DNA from: Paramoeba atlantica
Taxonomy: Eukaryota > Discosea
Assembly: GCA_977017575.1 (NCBI GenBank)
Contig: CDRNVI010000049.1
Coordinates: 310,001-374,000 of the forward strand
Direction of reading: 5' to 3'
DNA: 64,000 nucleotides
Shown here: positions 48,733 through 57,688 of the stretch, piece by piece
Position numbering within the stretch: the first letter of the stretch is position 1
Layout: each line of letters opens with the position of its first letter
Notes under the pieces: generated by a model
Seen by the model: only the letters and a program-made list of their open reading frames with translations
Databases searched by the model: none
Told to the model about the DNA's origin: nothing
Position numbers and translations under genes: made by a program

Positions 48733-48845
48733 ACAGGGGTGAAAACTTCCATCTGGGGGGGGGTCTAAAATTTGCAAAAACTTTTCAATTTCGGAAAATA
48801 ATACCGCATTCGAGAGCTCTCGCAGAGTTGTATATCTTTGCACTG
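48732..48845 (+). repeat. Single end of the MITE family found in the LINE
   Basis: After TA (48,732-48,733) comes CAGGGGTGAAAACTTCC, then CTGGGGGGGGGTCTAAAATT and CATTCGAGAGCTCTCGCAGA. This follows the 17.36-kb element block by block for about 110 bp (CAGGGG..., GGGGTCTAAAA, CGAGAGCTCTCG). No matching inverted end was found downstream, so it is a truncated copy or one end of a larger element. Confidence 0.55.
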
Positions 48846-49231
48846 GTAGCTTTTGACATATCAAATTAGAACTCCAAATACCGAATAGGCCAAAAAAGCA
48901 AATGGTCACTTAAAGAATAATAAAAAATCTCAGATATTTTTAGGAAACATTATTTTAAAAACCCGTGTTGCATCCACAATATGCACCCTTCTTTTCTACG
49001 ATGATTCTACAACGTTTTCTGAAGTTTTTAAACTTATTATCAAACTTATCTTTGTCTTTTGCCTGAAGTTTATCGTAAAAAACATGAATCGTTCCGCCCA
49101 GAGTTTCACAGTTCCCTAGTGGACCCAAACACTGGTAAGTCCGGGAATAAGACTGTGTTTTCTCGAAGTCGGCCACAAGAAGTAATCTTTGGTGTTCTTT
49201 AATCTTCCCTAACTGACAACTCGCGTTGTCA

Positions 49232-49841
49232 GGTTGACGAGACTTATTTATGGAGCCGGAAGTACAACCGCGGACGAAGAATTCGTAAGAAACCAACGTG
49301 GGTATTGACTCTTACGGAAATTGCAAGGAACGGTAAATCGGTAAGCACGGTGTGGTTACACGTAAAAAATCGAAATAAGGAAACCTTGGAGCAGGCGATC
49401 AGGAAGCACACATTGGACAGCCAACGTACCATAGTAACTACAGACGGGTGGAAAGGATGCTCGAACGTTATTGCATTTCGCGATCACCGCACTGTGAACC
49501 ATTCTAGTAAAGGAAAGTTTAAGTTTGTAACTGCTGATGGAACTCACACCAACAACGCGGAGTCATGTCATTCAGCAGTGAAGCGGGCTATACGTAAACA
49601 AGGTAGGTTGTCGATGTCGTTGAGAGAGTCTAAGCGGACGGTGGCGTTGTTTACCTTATTTTTTAAAAAGCCGTCTTGGCAAGAGAAGTTACAAGTACTG
49701 TTATGTGCGTTTAAAGTAGCTCGAGACATGGGGACAGAAAGTGATAGTGAAAGCGAGTCGGAAGAAGATGAAGTGGAAAGTGAGTTTGAACACGACAAAA
49801 TGGAAGAAGAAGAAGAAGAAGAAGAAGAAGGCGAAACCTGA
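49232..49841 (+). CDS. Merlin-like transposase, catalytic part
   Basis: The plus frame open from about 49,217 reads QVDETYLWSRKYNRGRRIRK (first Asp in V-D-E-T-Y), IVTTDGWKGCSNVI (second Asp), HRTVNHSSKGKF and GTHTNNAESCHSAVKRAIRK (Glu), the full DDE set of ISXO2/Merlin transposases in one frame. No ATG starts it and the N-terminal zinc ribbon is not seen, as an upstream stop comes first, so it is probably a 5'-damaged copy. The tail is very acidic (EEEEEEEEE from a GAA microsatellite, about 49,800-49,830). It differs from the two other Merlin relics and looks younger. TIRs were not found. Confidence 0.6.
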
Positions 49842-49972
49842 CAGGTTTCAACCCTCTAAGTAGGGGAGGTAGTACTTTACAAGAAACTTTAGATATTTTG
49901 TCAAGTGTGGGTGTTGTTTTGTGGAGAGTGCGGTCCCAGTGACTTCTGGGAGCGCGCACTTATCAAGTACAC

Positions 49973-51286
49973 TTACCCTAGTGAGTCAATGAACCCTTTT
50001 ACACGTTTAAAACTATTGATAGCAGATTGCTTATTGCAGCCACCGTATTGGAATGAGTGAGCAGTATCATTGTGAATGATGAGCTGATGGGCAACAAGAG
50101 AATCAGAATTTATAGTCTGGTTTGTATTCGGTTCATGCAACATTTCTCGATAGCAAACTTCCCGATGAGAAGGAAAGAGTTTTACGAACGTTTGAGACTT
50201 TTCAGTTCTGTAGTAAGGATCTAGACCATGGGAAACACATAATTTGCGGTACATGTTAATAGAGTCATCACGAAAAATTTCGGTATTACTGACTTCAAAC
50301 AAAGTAGATGGAATTCGTTGTAAAATATCTTTCGAGCAAGTAAATAGAGGGCTCACCAAAACCTGTCTCTGTGCTTCAGTTTCGGGACAATACATATTTG
50401 CCGCAGCGTTAACCCATGGGAGTGTAAGATATTTTTCACTCTCCTTGTTCGTTTGACGTGACTTACATAGGGAGCCAGTTAAATCGAGCCACGGAGAAAA
50501 TAGGAAGGCGGCAACAGGTAATTCGCCTACCAATTCTTTTTGGATTGTGTCAAACGTTTGCATGGAAAAAGCTTCATCACTTGACCAATCGATTCTCTCA
50601 ACTCCAAACCGACGTTGCCCATACGCAATTGCAAGCATACTGGCCAACGCGAGATTTGCTCCCGCAGAATCCCCACCAAAAATGACGCGCCTGGAAGGAA
50701 CGCCCGCCTTTAAAACAGACGCATACGCTCTTAAACAACTTAGTAAGGCATGTGGAAAAGGACAATCTGGTGCTAGGGAATAGTGAGGCACTGCAACGCT
50801 ACATTGCGTGTATTCGGCCAGCGCGGTAGTTAAACAGCGGTAAGTGCGAGGGGAGTGCACAACGAATCCACCTCCATGAAAATACAATATGACATTGGAA
50901 GGCGGAAATGAAGAAGCAACGAAATCTCCGACGAAAGAGTCCCTCAGACGTTGTGTAATATTTTTTCCATCACTTTTTCGTGTGCGAGAGATCGGAAGAC
51001 GGTTTACATGACTGGTGAACTTGCCAAACGCAGTGTTTGAAAGTGGAGAATATCTTGACATACAAATTGTGCAAAGTGACAAATGCAAAAGACGTGTTGT
51101 CCAAACGGGAAAAGAATTGATAGAAAAAACCTTAGCCATAGGGTGTCGTGGAAGTAGATGGCTCAATATCAAAAGTGATGGCCGGGCTATCCATCTTATT
51201 ACACTGGGGGAAGGGGGTACTAGCATCGCAAGACGAAATATCCTTGAAAACACTCGAACAGATAAACGTGATAAGTACACCAACAT
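49973..51286 (-). CDS. Alpha/beta hydrolase, HSL / arylacetamide deacetylase type
   Basis: The product is 437 aa, first ATG at 51,286. The oxyanion-hole motif YFHGGGFVVHS (HGGGF 137-141) and the nucleophile elbow GGDSAGANLAL (Ser207) are those of the hormone-sensitive lipase family. The catalytic Asp is probably in the ISNTEIFRDDS-like stretch (SNTEIFRDDSINMYRKL), and the His in NDTAHSFQYGG near residue 411. The first 100 residues carry hydrophobic and Arg-rich segments (VRVFSRIFRLAMLV, PSLLILSHLLPRHPM) that may anchor it to a membrane or lipid droplet. It is likely a lipase or esterase on a short-chain or acyl substrate; the substrate is unknown. Confidence 0.8.
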   Translation of the reverse strand: MLVYLSRLSVRVFSRIFRLAMLVPPSPSVIRWIARPSLLILSHLLPRHPMAKVFSINSFPVWTTRLLHLSLCTICMSRYSPLSNTAFGKFTSHVNRLPISRTRKSDGKNITQRLRDSFVGDFVASSFPPSNVILYFHGGGFVVHSPRTYRCLTTALAEYTQCSVAVPHYSLAPDCPFPHALLSCLRAYASVLKAGVPSRRVIFGGDSAGANLALASMLAIAYGQRRFGVERIDWSSDEAFSMQTFDTIQKELVGELPVAAFLFSPWLDLTGSLCKSRQTNKESEKYLTLPWVNAAANMYCPETEAQRQVLVSPLFTCSKDILQRIPSTLFEVSNTEIFRDDSINMYRKLCVSHGLDPYYRTEKSQTFVKLFPSHREVCYREMLHEPNTNQTINSDSLVAHQLIIHNDTAHSFQYGGCNKQSAINSFKRVKGFIDSLG

Positions 51287-51725
51287 TTCATTCAAGACAC
51301 ACAGCTGTAAAATTCAGAATTCACCATGCACTAAACATTTTCGCCTCAAGCTCGGTCGCGAAACTGCATCATTCGTCTTTCAACACGACAGAATTTGCAT
51401 AAAAAACTCTAGAAAACTCTAAAAAATTCTTCAGTTTTGTTTTAAGTTACTCATTCTTCCTCCGTACACCAGTAATCTCCATCAGAGTTCAAATACCGTT
51501 ACGTTCTTTATTAAAATACCGAATACTCCATCATTGAGCAATCACATTGACAATGTGACTCTAGGGTACATGGAAATGTTACATTCTCGTTTCCTCATAG
51601 CGCCATGAATAATCTCTTTTATGATTTCAGCTGATATCATCTCCCATTGTCACGTGTTCTCTGACTAGTTATGTAATAATAGTGTGTAACAGTGGGGACC
51701 TCTGCTGTAAAATTCTTACATGCTA
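51287..51725. other. Intergenic stretch, nothing recognised
   Basis: AT-rich and non-coding between the hydrolase start and the end of the Deg protease gene. No repeats or RNA genes are seen. Confidence 0.4.
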
Positions 51726-53597
51726 TCATGATGCAGGAGAATTTTCCAGAGCCTTGGGGATATTGTAAAGCTGTCGGATCTCGTCATCCGCCTCTCTACT
51801 TTCGATCGCTGGTAGTATTAAGGAGCATGAATTCACGCTATTCATAAGACGGATATGCACCAAATCGGATGAAGCACCATCCAGTAGCGTCCCAAAATGA
51901 GAAAGGTTACGAACTTCCACATTATTCACGTGAGTTGCAATTCGAAAAGTCATAAGTTCTACCTGGTATCCTTTGTTCACATTGTGGGGAAGCATTTGTA
52001 GAAGAACTACAACTCCGTCACGTGTTTGGGAAACTTTACCCCCACTAATGAGGTCGACCAGATGGCGAGGAGCAGTGTTGAACCATTCTTGCGCGCCCCA
52101 CTCCGTTAGAAGGGGGAACGTTAGTTGTGTGAAGACGCACCCACCAAACAACCGATACATGGGCTTTTCTAAATCTACTCCGTTTAACAAATGATTCGAC
52201 ACCAATGGGGTATTCACGGACAAGGGAACTTGCACATCGAGTACTTCCCCCTTTCGGAATATGCGAAGTGGAATAACATCTCCAGGCTTCCTCATTTGAA
52301 TTAAATGAGAGAAACGTACGCGTTCTTTCCCGCGCCATGCGAGAGTGGCATCATTGCCTACCGTATGACCATCGACGTGCGTCACTACATCAAAGGCTTT
52401 TAAAACTGAGCTGGCTGCGCTGAGTGGAAGCATATCCAACAAGAGTACGCCGGTCAAGGATGGACGAAGAGAAAAATTACGGCGAAGTGAAGTATTGTGC
52501 AGCTCCTGAATAAACGCACCCAAGGAGCAAAACCCAGGGTGATAGTGTCCAGCTGTATAGCGCTTCGTGTTAATTGATTTCGCGAGGTATTCGCGTAAGA
52601 AATGTGCAATGATAGGTATCGGTATGATATACCCAATGTTGTCCCCGTGAACCAATGCTTGAAATGCAATGCCTACGACGCGGTTGTGGGACAGCGCGGG
52701 ACCTCCACTGTTCCCAGGGTTGATGGCTGCATCGATCTGGATGGCCATAAGATGCACATCAATTCCTCCATATGGGGAAGAATCTATACGACTTACAACA
52801 CCGCTGGTAATGCTAAGCTGGTCCCCTCCCCATGGATACCCGACAACTTTTACATTTTGCTGAAGCTCTGGAAGGCCACCGAGGTGGGATACGCGGGAGA
52901 TACGATCCGCTGCGGTGCCTCTGGACGAGGCGTCACGCGTCCCCTCGCACGCCGTGGCACCCTCGATGTCGAGCTCCGAAATACCATCCCAGAATTCACT
53001 GTCTTGAACGGAGAGCAGAGCAAGATCGCAATCTGCTGCTATGAACTTCAGCTCAGCAGTAAACTTACTACTGCCTCCATGTCGTCGTACTTCAATAAAA
53101 GCGGCGGATATGACTACATGAGCGTTCGTTATCACTAGCTTGCGCTCAGCGTCGAGTACAAAGCCACTCCCAGTAGAAGAAGCCTGTTGTTTCCTTTGCC
53201 ACGGAAGCATAAAGTTCGGGTGAGACGTCGTGCAATATATTTTTACCACTGACTGAAGAGTTCGAAGCGGAAGTACAGCAGAGCTTCCTGGCGAAGCACT
53301 ATGTGAATGCTTACTGGCGCTGTGTTTGTCATTTTCACCATTGATCTGCGATCCGAGTGCAGAACCCCGTGCTTGAACAAGGGCGGATTGCAATTCAGAA
53401 ACTGCACTTTCCATTCGATTCATTCGACTCTCCACACTCGTGTTAGGTTCATCGTTCCATTTTGGATCAAATAATGCGGAGCTTTTCTGCGCGCAGAAAT
53501 TGACCTTGCTAGATTTTCCAGAAAAGAACTCCGTAACTGTGCTGATCGAGAATGCACGATGTGCAGCTAGTGGTGTGTTCTTTGCAATTCTCCACAT
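51726..53597 (-). CDS. Deg/HtrA serine protease with PDZ region (Deg9-like)
   Basis: The product is 623 aa, ATG at 53,597. The trypsin-fold catalytic triad is His160 (VITNAHVV), Asp191 (AADCDLALLSV) and Ser297 (NPGNSGGPAL), with YPWGGDQLSITSGVVSRID between the last two. PDZ-like segments follow (GVLLLDMLPLSAASSVLKAF, DVVTHVDGH) and a second C-terminal region with VFTQLTFPLLTEWGAQEW, as in the long plant and fungal Deg7/Deg9/Nma111 line with degenerate PDZ. The N terminus (MWRIAKNTPLAAHRAFSIST) could direct it to mitochondria or a plastid. It degrades or checks misfolded proteins. A 30-residue insert (ATACEGTRDASSRGTAADRI) stands between Asp and Ser. Confidence 0.85.
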   Translation of the reverse strand: MWRIAKNTPLAAHRAFSISTVTEFFSGKSSKVNFCAQKSSALFDPKWNDEPNTSVESRMNRMESAVSELQSALVQARGSALGSQINGENDKHSASKHSHSASPGSSAVLPLRTLQSVVKIYCTTSHPNFMLPWQRKQQASSTGSGFVLDAERKLVITNAHVVISAAFIEVRRHGGSSKFTAELKFIAADCDLALLSVQDSEFWDGISELDIEGATACEGTRDASSRGTAADRISRVSHLGGLPELQQNVKVVGYPWGGDQLSITSGVVSRIDSSPYGGIDVHLMAIQIDAAINPGNSGGPALSHNRVVGIAFQALVHGDNIGYIIPIPIIAHFLREYLAKSINTKRYTAGHYHPGFCSLGAFIQELHNTSLRRNFSLRPSLTGVLLLDMLPLSAASSVLKAFDVVTHVDGHTVGNDATLAWRGKERVRFSHLIQMRKPGDVIPLRIFRKGEVLDVQVPLSVNTPLVSNHLLNGVDLEKPMYRLFGGCVFTQLTFPLLTEWGAQEWFNTAPRHLVDLISGGKVSQTRDGVVVLLQMLPHNVNKGYQVELMTFRIATHVNNVEVRNLSHFGTLLDGASSDLVHIRLMNSVNSCSLILPAIESREADDEIRQLYNIPKALENSPAS

Positions 53598-54127
53598 TTT
53601 TCAGTAAGATTTAAATATTTACGATTCTTTTTTCTAAAATTAAGATTTTTTAATAACGGTTTTTCTATAATGATGCATAACTTTTGGAGGCGTACTTGCA
53701 AGTAGAAAAAAGTTCGCGTATTATTATGGTGAACAACGCAAGAAAATCTGTTAATCCAGTTACCATGAATGCTAGGTACATGAATGCTTCTATTTCAGGA
53801 CACTCGTCGGTATGATTTTAGCGCTGTATTGTACTTTTTCATTCTTCTCCCCTTTTTGTTAAAGTGATGTAGCGTACAGCTTAATAACGAGTCGAGTAAA
53901 CGTGGAAAATAATTGAACAAACTACTTTTGACAAAAGTTCGAACACAACCGAAAATGTACAAATCAATATAGAACAAATAAAATTGACAACACTTCAAGC
54001 GATAGATGTGAGTGAAAAGACGACGTGTTTTCCGATACAAAGGGTTATCTAATAGGCTCAACCTGTTGTCCACACTCTAACACACGTTTTGCGTCCTCAG
54101 AACACACTTGTTCCAACACCACACATT
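53598..54127. other. Intergenic stretch, nothing recognised
   Basis: AT-rich DNA without an open frame of note, until the very C/G-skewed block that begins near 54,130. Confidence 0.4.
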
Positions 54128-54643
54128 TTAATACCGTCCTCTTCCCCTCCCTCTCCCCCGTCCTCTTCCCCTTCCACTCCTCGGAAAATACCCCCGCCTC
54201 CCCTCCTCCCCCTCTCCCCCCTCCTCTCCCCTCCGTGCCCCCCCTCCTCGTCCCCTTCCTCTCCCCCCTCGTCCCCTCCCCCTTCCTCTGGAACGGTTCG
54301 GCGCAACGAAACCCTCTTGCCACAAGGGCCCCTCATGCCCCTCTCTCCCCGCCTGCTCTTCGCCCCAAGGCTCTCCCTCCCTTCCCGCTGCTGTATTCCC
54401 TTGGTGTCCCCCAGAAGGGGGAGGAGGGGGAGGGGGAAGGCCAGCATCGAGCTGCTGTATCACATGGACAATGTCACTCATGTCGAGTGCACGTCGTACC
54501 AGTGACACGAGATGGGGGACCAGGGGGGAGGGCTCGGGGAGGGGAGAGGGGAGACCGTGAGGAGGGGGAGGGGGAGGAGGGGGAGGTGGTCGTACAAAGG
54601 GGGGTCGTCGTCCACGAGAGGGGGGGTGGGGGTAGGGGGACAT
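54128..54643 (-). CDS. Small Pro-rich protein with RG/RGG tail
   Basis: Taking the ATG at 54,643, the product is 171 aa: a Pro-rich start (MSPYPHPPSRGRRPPF, then P10), a short helix-like core (PHLVSLVRRALDMSDIVHVI then QQLDAG), another Pro run, and a long tail of RGRGRGRG, GGRGRGRGGG and RSGRGRGRGRGRGR ending in Y. RG-rich tails bind RNA and are methylated on Arg; they are typical of RNA-binding proteins (for example Alba, LSM, GAR1), but no RNA-binding fold is seen here. The frame is open further up into the next gene. The DNA is extremely GC-rich with strong strand asymmetry, so part of the frame could be chance. Confidence 0.4.
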   Translation of the reverse strand: MSPYPHPPSRGRRPPFVRPPPPPPPPPPHGLPSPLPEPSPLVPHLVSLVRRALDMSDIVHVIQQLDAGLPPPPPPPSGGHQGNTAAGREGEPWGEEQAGREGHEGPLWQEGFVAPNRSRGRGRGRGGRGRGRGGGARRGEEGGEGEEGRRGYFPRSGRGRGRGRGRGRGRY

Positions 54644-54971
54644 GGAGTACGGTAGTTGGGGTAGGGCGTAGCGGGTTGGAAAGGTGTGAAAATGAGAGAA
54701 ATAGTGAAAAAAGGGGAAAATGTGGGAATGCTGAAAATTTGAGTTGTGTAAAGGTTGGGAAATGACATAGTTTCGTTTTTTTGTGAATATGGGGATGAAA
54801 AATAGGGGAGTGGGAGATCCAGTGGGAGGTATTCTTTGTGTTTGTGTGGGGAAGGTTTTCGGAAAATGGATGGTTAAAGGAAGTGTTGGATGAGAAGAGA
54901 TACAAGATATACCTGAATGGGATCGTTTGTTCAATGTTTGTGGAAATAGGTATATAAGGGTGCTCATAGCC
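54644..54971. other. Short intergenic stretch, pyrimidine-rich on the minus strand
   Basis: Between the RG-tail gene and the end of the exonuclease gene. The minus strand is rich in T and C (TTTTTTCACTATTTCTCTCA) directly upstream of the RG-tail gene. No other feature. Confidence 0.35.
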
Positions 54972-55910
54972 CTAAAAACGATAAGTGTTATTACAGAGTT
55001 CATGTGATGCGTTCCAGGCAAGAGATAAAAGAAGCTTATTCCATCCTTCATCGGATGTTAAACACGTCGCAGAAGGTGAGCCGCCAGCAGGATTCCGGCG
55101 CTGAAATCTCGACCCTGACCGACATGTCGGTCTTTTTTGTGAGGGCAGAGCATCGATCAATGGCGCTTTCTTATGCGCCAGATCGCGACGTAGGCAATCG
55201 TAGCAGTACAACAAGTAAGCCACGTCTGTACATGCGTATTCAATCATTTCTTGGGGTAAAGGACGAAGAGTCCAATCCCAGCGAGCCATATGCTTTTCCA
55301 CTTGAAATGAACAATAATGTGAAAGAAGGTGAGCGAGACCTGTTTTGTTGTGATGAAGCAGACGAAGTGCGTTTGATGTGTCAAATAAATTACATACAAA
55401 GATGTCAAAGTCTCGCTGAAGCCATTTCAAATCGTGGCGTGGGTCATGCGCCACTTTTACTATTCGTGGATTAAGAAAGGGTAAGCGAAGACGAGGAATC
55501 AGCGAGTCGGGTGAAAGAGCATCAAGTAGAAACACTTGGTTCCGTACAGCAATTTGTAAAAGACAACAGCGCTCGCCTGATTCATCGGTGTTATGCTCTA
55601 CGTCAAAGGCGAATTCCTGGCAAGTGTCCAGCACATCAAGCAAATCGCCCATACTTTCGCGAGATGTGATAATTTCTGGAAAAGTTGTAAGGGGTAGTAC
55701 CGTAGAAACTTCGATGGGAATCTCAGTGTGCACGGATATACGATTGAGCCTTTGGACGTAAAAGTTTCGAAGAATTTGACCTGCTCTCGAAACCAAATCA
55801 GGCGAAGCAGTAGTAGTGCAGCGTTTAGTATCCCATGGTTTAGTGTCCCATACTGAATGAAACTTCGTAGCATGTGGTCGCAAACGCGCTGAATTCAGCA
55901 AACGAATCAT
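54972..55910 (-). CDS. RNase D / Rrp6-type 3'-5' exonuclease (DEDDy)
   Basis: The product is 312 aa, ATG at 55,910. Motif I EFAFDVEHN (Asp103, Glu105), motif II VAHDPRHDLKWLQRDF (Asp160) and motif III DWTLRPLPQEMIEYACTDVA (Tyr225, Asp229) are all present, so the enzyme should be active. The order and RPL element are those of the RNase D/EXOSC10 family that trims structured RNAs. It is short: the HRDC domain is missing, and the last 65 residues are basic and low in complexity. The start (MIRLLNSARLRPHATKFHS) is Arg/Ser-rich without acids, as in mitochondrial presequences, so an organellar RNase D is possible rather than the nuclear exosome subunit. Confidence 0.8.
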   Translation of the reverse strand: MIRLLNSARLRPHATKFHSVWDTKPWDTKRCTTTASPDLVSRAGQILRNFYVQRLNRISVHTEIPIEVSTVLPLTTFPEIITSRESMGDLLDVLDTCQEFAFDVEHNTDESGERCCLLQIAVRNQVFLLDALSPDSLIPRLRLPFLNPRIVKVAHDPRHDLKWLQRDFDIFVCNLFDTSNALRLLHHNKTGLAHLLSHYCSFQVEKHMARWDWTLRPLPQEMIEYACTDVAYLLYCYDCLRRDLAHKKAPLIDALPSQKRPTCRSGSRFQRRNPAGGSPSATCLTSDEGWNKLLLSLAWNASHELCNNTYRF

Positions 55911-56204
55911 GTTATATCGTGAATTTTCTCGAGCACTATCTGTTAAGCGACATACGGCAATATTCTTCTGCCGCTTTTTTTGTTAGCATTAATCAAGAAA
56001 AATAACTTCTGCCTAATTCGTTTACTTCCAGTACCATTACCAGCAATGATGTTTCATTTATAAATGTAAATCCAAGGTGTCTGCCAATACATGGGAGTTC
56101 AGTCTTTTATACACTCATTGATTCCTACAAATAGTACTCAGTAAATCTTCATCGAAGACGTTTATTCAAGTAGCTTTGGAATGTTCTTTAATTTCACGAC
56201 GAAT
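55911..56204. other. Intergenic stretch before the 56.2-kb MITE
   Basis: AT-rich, no coding potential, no repeats seen. Confidence 0.35.
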
Positions 56205-56519
56205 TACCGTATACCCCCCAGTAACAGAATCGATTTCGGACCAAAATGGCCAAATCCTTGTTACTGGGGAGTGTGCTCTTTCGGTTGGCAGTGGCCTTTT
56301 TTGTTCATGAGTGCGCTGATTTTCCGTCCAGCCCAACCCCGCAACTACGCCATTCGCTCCCGCGCAACCACCCTCACCCAGCCCAGCTACCCCCACCCGC
56401 CCAAACGCCCCCTCCCCCCTCTAACCACCCTCCCGAGCCAAATGCTTGCTACTGGGGATCAGCCCAAAAATGGTCAAATCTCTGTTACTCGGGGGTCTAT
56501 TACTGGGGGGTATACGGTA
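56205..56519. mobile_element. 315-bp MITE with TA borders
   Basis: The left end is TA then CCGTATACCCCCCAGTAACA. The right end, on the other strand, is TA then CCGTATACCCCCCAGTAATA. These make perfect 18-bp TIRs with further internal similarity (GGGGTC..., 'TACTGGGGA' blocks near both ends). Inner ORFs are by-products of its C-rich sequence. The stretch at 6.9 kb seems to be a relative. Confidence 0.8.
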
Positions 56520-56875
56520 GTTGGAAAATAAGCTGGAGAACACGCCTTGTAATAGGATACACACCATAAAACATGAAACTTCTCATTGGAAAGGCACGGA
56601 CTTGTTCAATCCAGGAAATATGCTCAAATGCCTACGATTGTTGTTTTCATCGAAAAGAACAGGAAAAGAACATCGAAAAGAACATGGAAACTTCGGACAA
56701 TCATTCGTCCATGGACTCTATGAAGTAGCTTTAACTCCGCAGCGCTAAGGCCATCATTTGTTACGCTGCTCTCCGAGTGTGACTGCCTGTTATCCTCAAG
56801 CCTGACAGTATGTTAAGAACTTGAAGAGTTGGAATGGCTTTCGCTATTCTTCTTCAGTGGTTCTACATCGAGCAA
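56520..56875. other. Intergenic stretch, nothing recognised
   Basis: No gene, repeat or RNA is seen. It has A/G-rich runs (GAAAAGAACAGGAAAAGAAC) and ends at the stop of the CMC1-like gene. Confidence 0.35.
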
Positions 56876-57412
56876 TTATGTTAACTCCTGCTCCATGGTA
56901 TGATCCGATGAATCAGATTTTCCTATAGCGTTGGATATTTGCGTTGTCCATTTAGATTGATGGTCAAATGTTTGATCTCCGTACATCGCTACTTTGCCTT
57001 CAGGCAGAAAAGAATTCGGAAGAGTCTCCTTAAAAGTTTCCACTCGAGCCACAAGTCGGTCCTTGTATAACTCATATAACTCTCCACGCAGAAATTTAAG
57101 TCTTAATTTTTGATAATTTTCTTCGCTGTTCTCCCTGCGAAAGCATGCATTGAGTACATCACGTTGAGGCATGCATTCTGCTGCTTCATGAAAAAGCTTT
57201 TCTTCGGCACACTTCTCTAAATCCTGAACGGCACCCATGCAATTGCGGTGCGCGTTTTCCTTCATTCTTGTTATGATTCCATTGTGAATGCGATTTTGAA
57301 CTTTGCGCATAAGATGAGGTGGAAAACGCTCTGCCAAGTCGTCTAATTCTCTCGCAAGTTCCTCTGTTATTTCGTCATATCCATGAGATCCTGATTTGTC
57401 AGAATATGTCAT
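56876..57412 (-). CDS. Twin-Cx9C (CHCH) protein, CMC1-like
   Basis: The product is 178 aa using the ATG at 57,412. Two Cx9C motifs lie at residues 58-68 (CMGAVQDLEKC) and 80-90 (CMPQRDVLNAC), separated by 11 residues: the helical hairpin of small intermembrane-space proteins oxidised by the Mia40 pathway. The CMC1/CMC2 family (assembly of cytochrome oxidase) has this spacing and the E-x-x-L-F-H-x-A-x-x-C-x-P piece. It is longer than the usual 70-110 aa, with a helical N-terminal 55 residues and a polar tail. The frame runs further upstream without ATG. Confidence 0.7.
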   Translation of the reverse strand: MTYSDKSGSHGYDEITEELARELDDLAERFPPHLMRKVQNRIHNGIITRMKENAHRNCMGAVQDLEKCAEEKLFHEAAECMPQRDVLNACFRRENSEENYQKLRLKFLRGELYELYKDRLVARVETFKETLPNSFLPEGKVAMYGDQTFDHQSKWTTQISNAIGKSDSSDHTMEQELT

Positions 57413-57688
57413 CCGATGCAGTTGTGCAATAAAAGAATTAGAACTGATTTTAGAGGACACGAAAAGATTAATGCTAGCAATGAGATAAACCTTGGTTTAT
57501 CCAATGGACAATGGCCTACTTGTATGAATGTCTCATTTAAATTTTGAAGAACAGTCCCTGTTCTGTAAACTATCTAAATAATCCGAAAGTTCTAAACGTA
57601 TAGCTAATGAATACATTCATTTTCTCGTACAAGTGGTTAGGAACGACATCAATCATCGACACAACTAAATATAAAGCGTGCAGAAAAA

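Noticed and set aside
49568-49841. Acidic tail as evidence for a nuclear host protein
   Set aside because: It comes from a short GAA repeat behind clear transposase motifs.
54025-54765. Plus-strand frames of 138-246 codons opposite the RG-tail gene
   Set aside because: Pro/Ser/Leu and Gly/Glu low-complexity products of skewed DNA with no folded pattern.
54644-55051. N-terminal extension of the RG-tail frame up to 55,051
   Set aside because: It overlaps the end of the exonuclease gene and reads as Ser/His/Thr/Pro/Phe-rich translation of pyrimidine-rich DNA; the ATG at 54,643 is more sensible.
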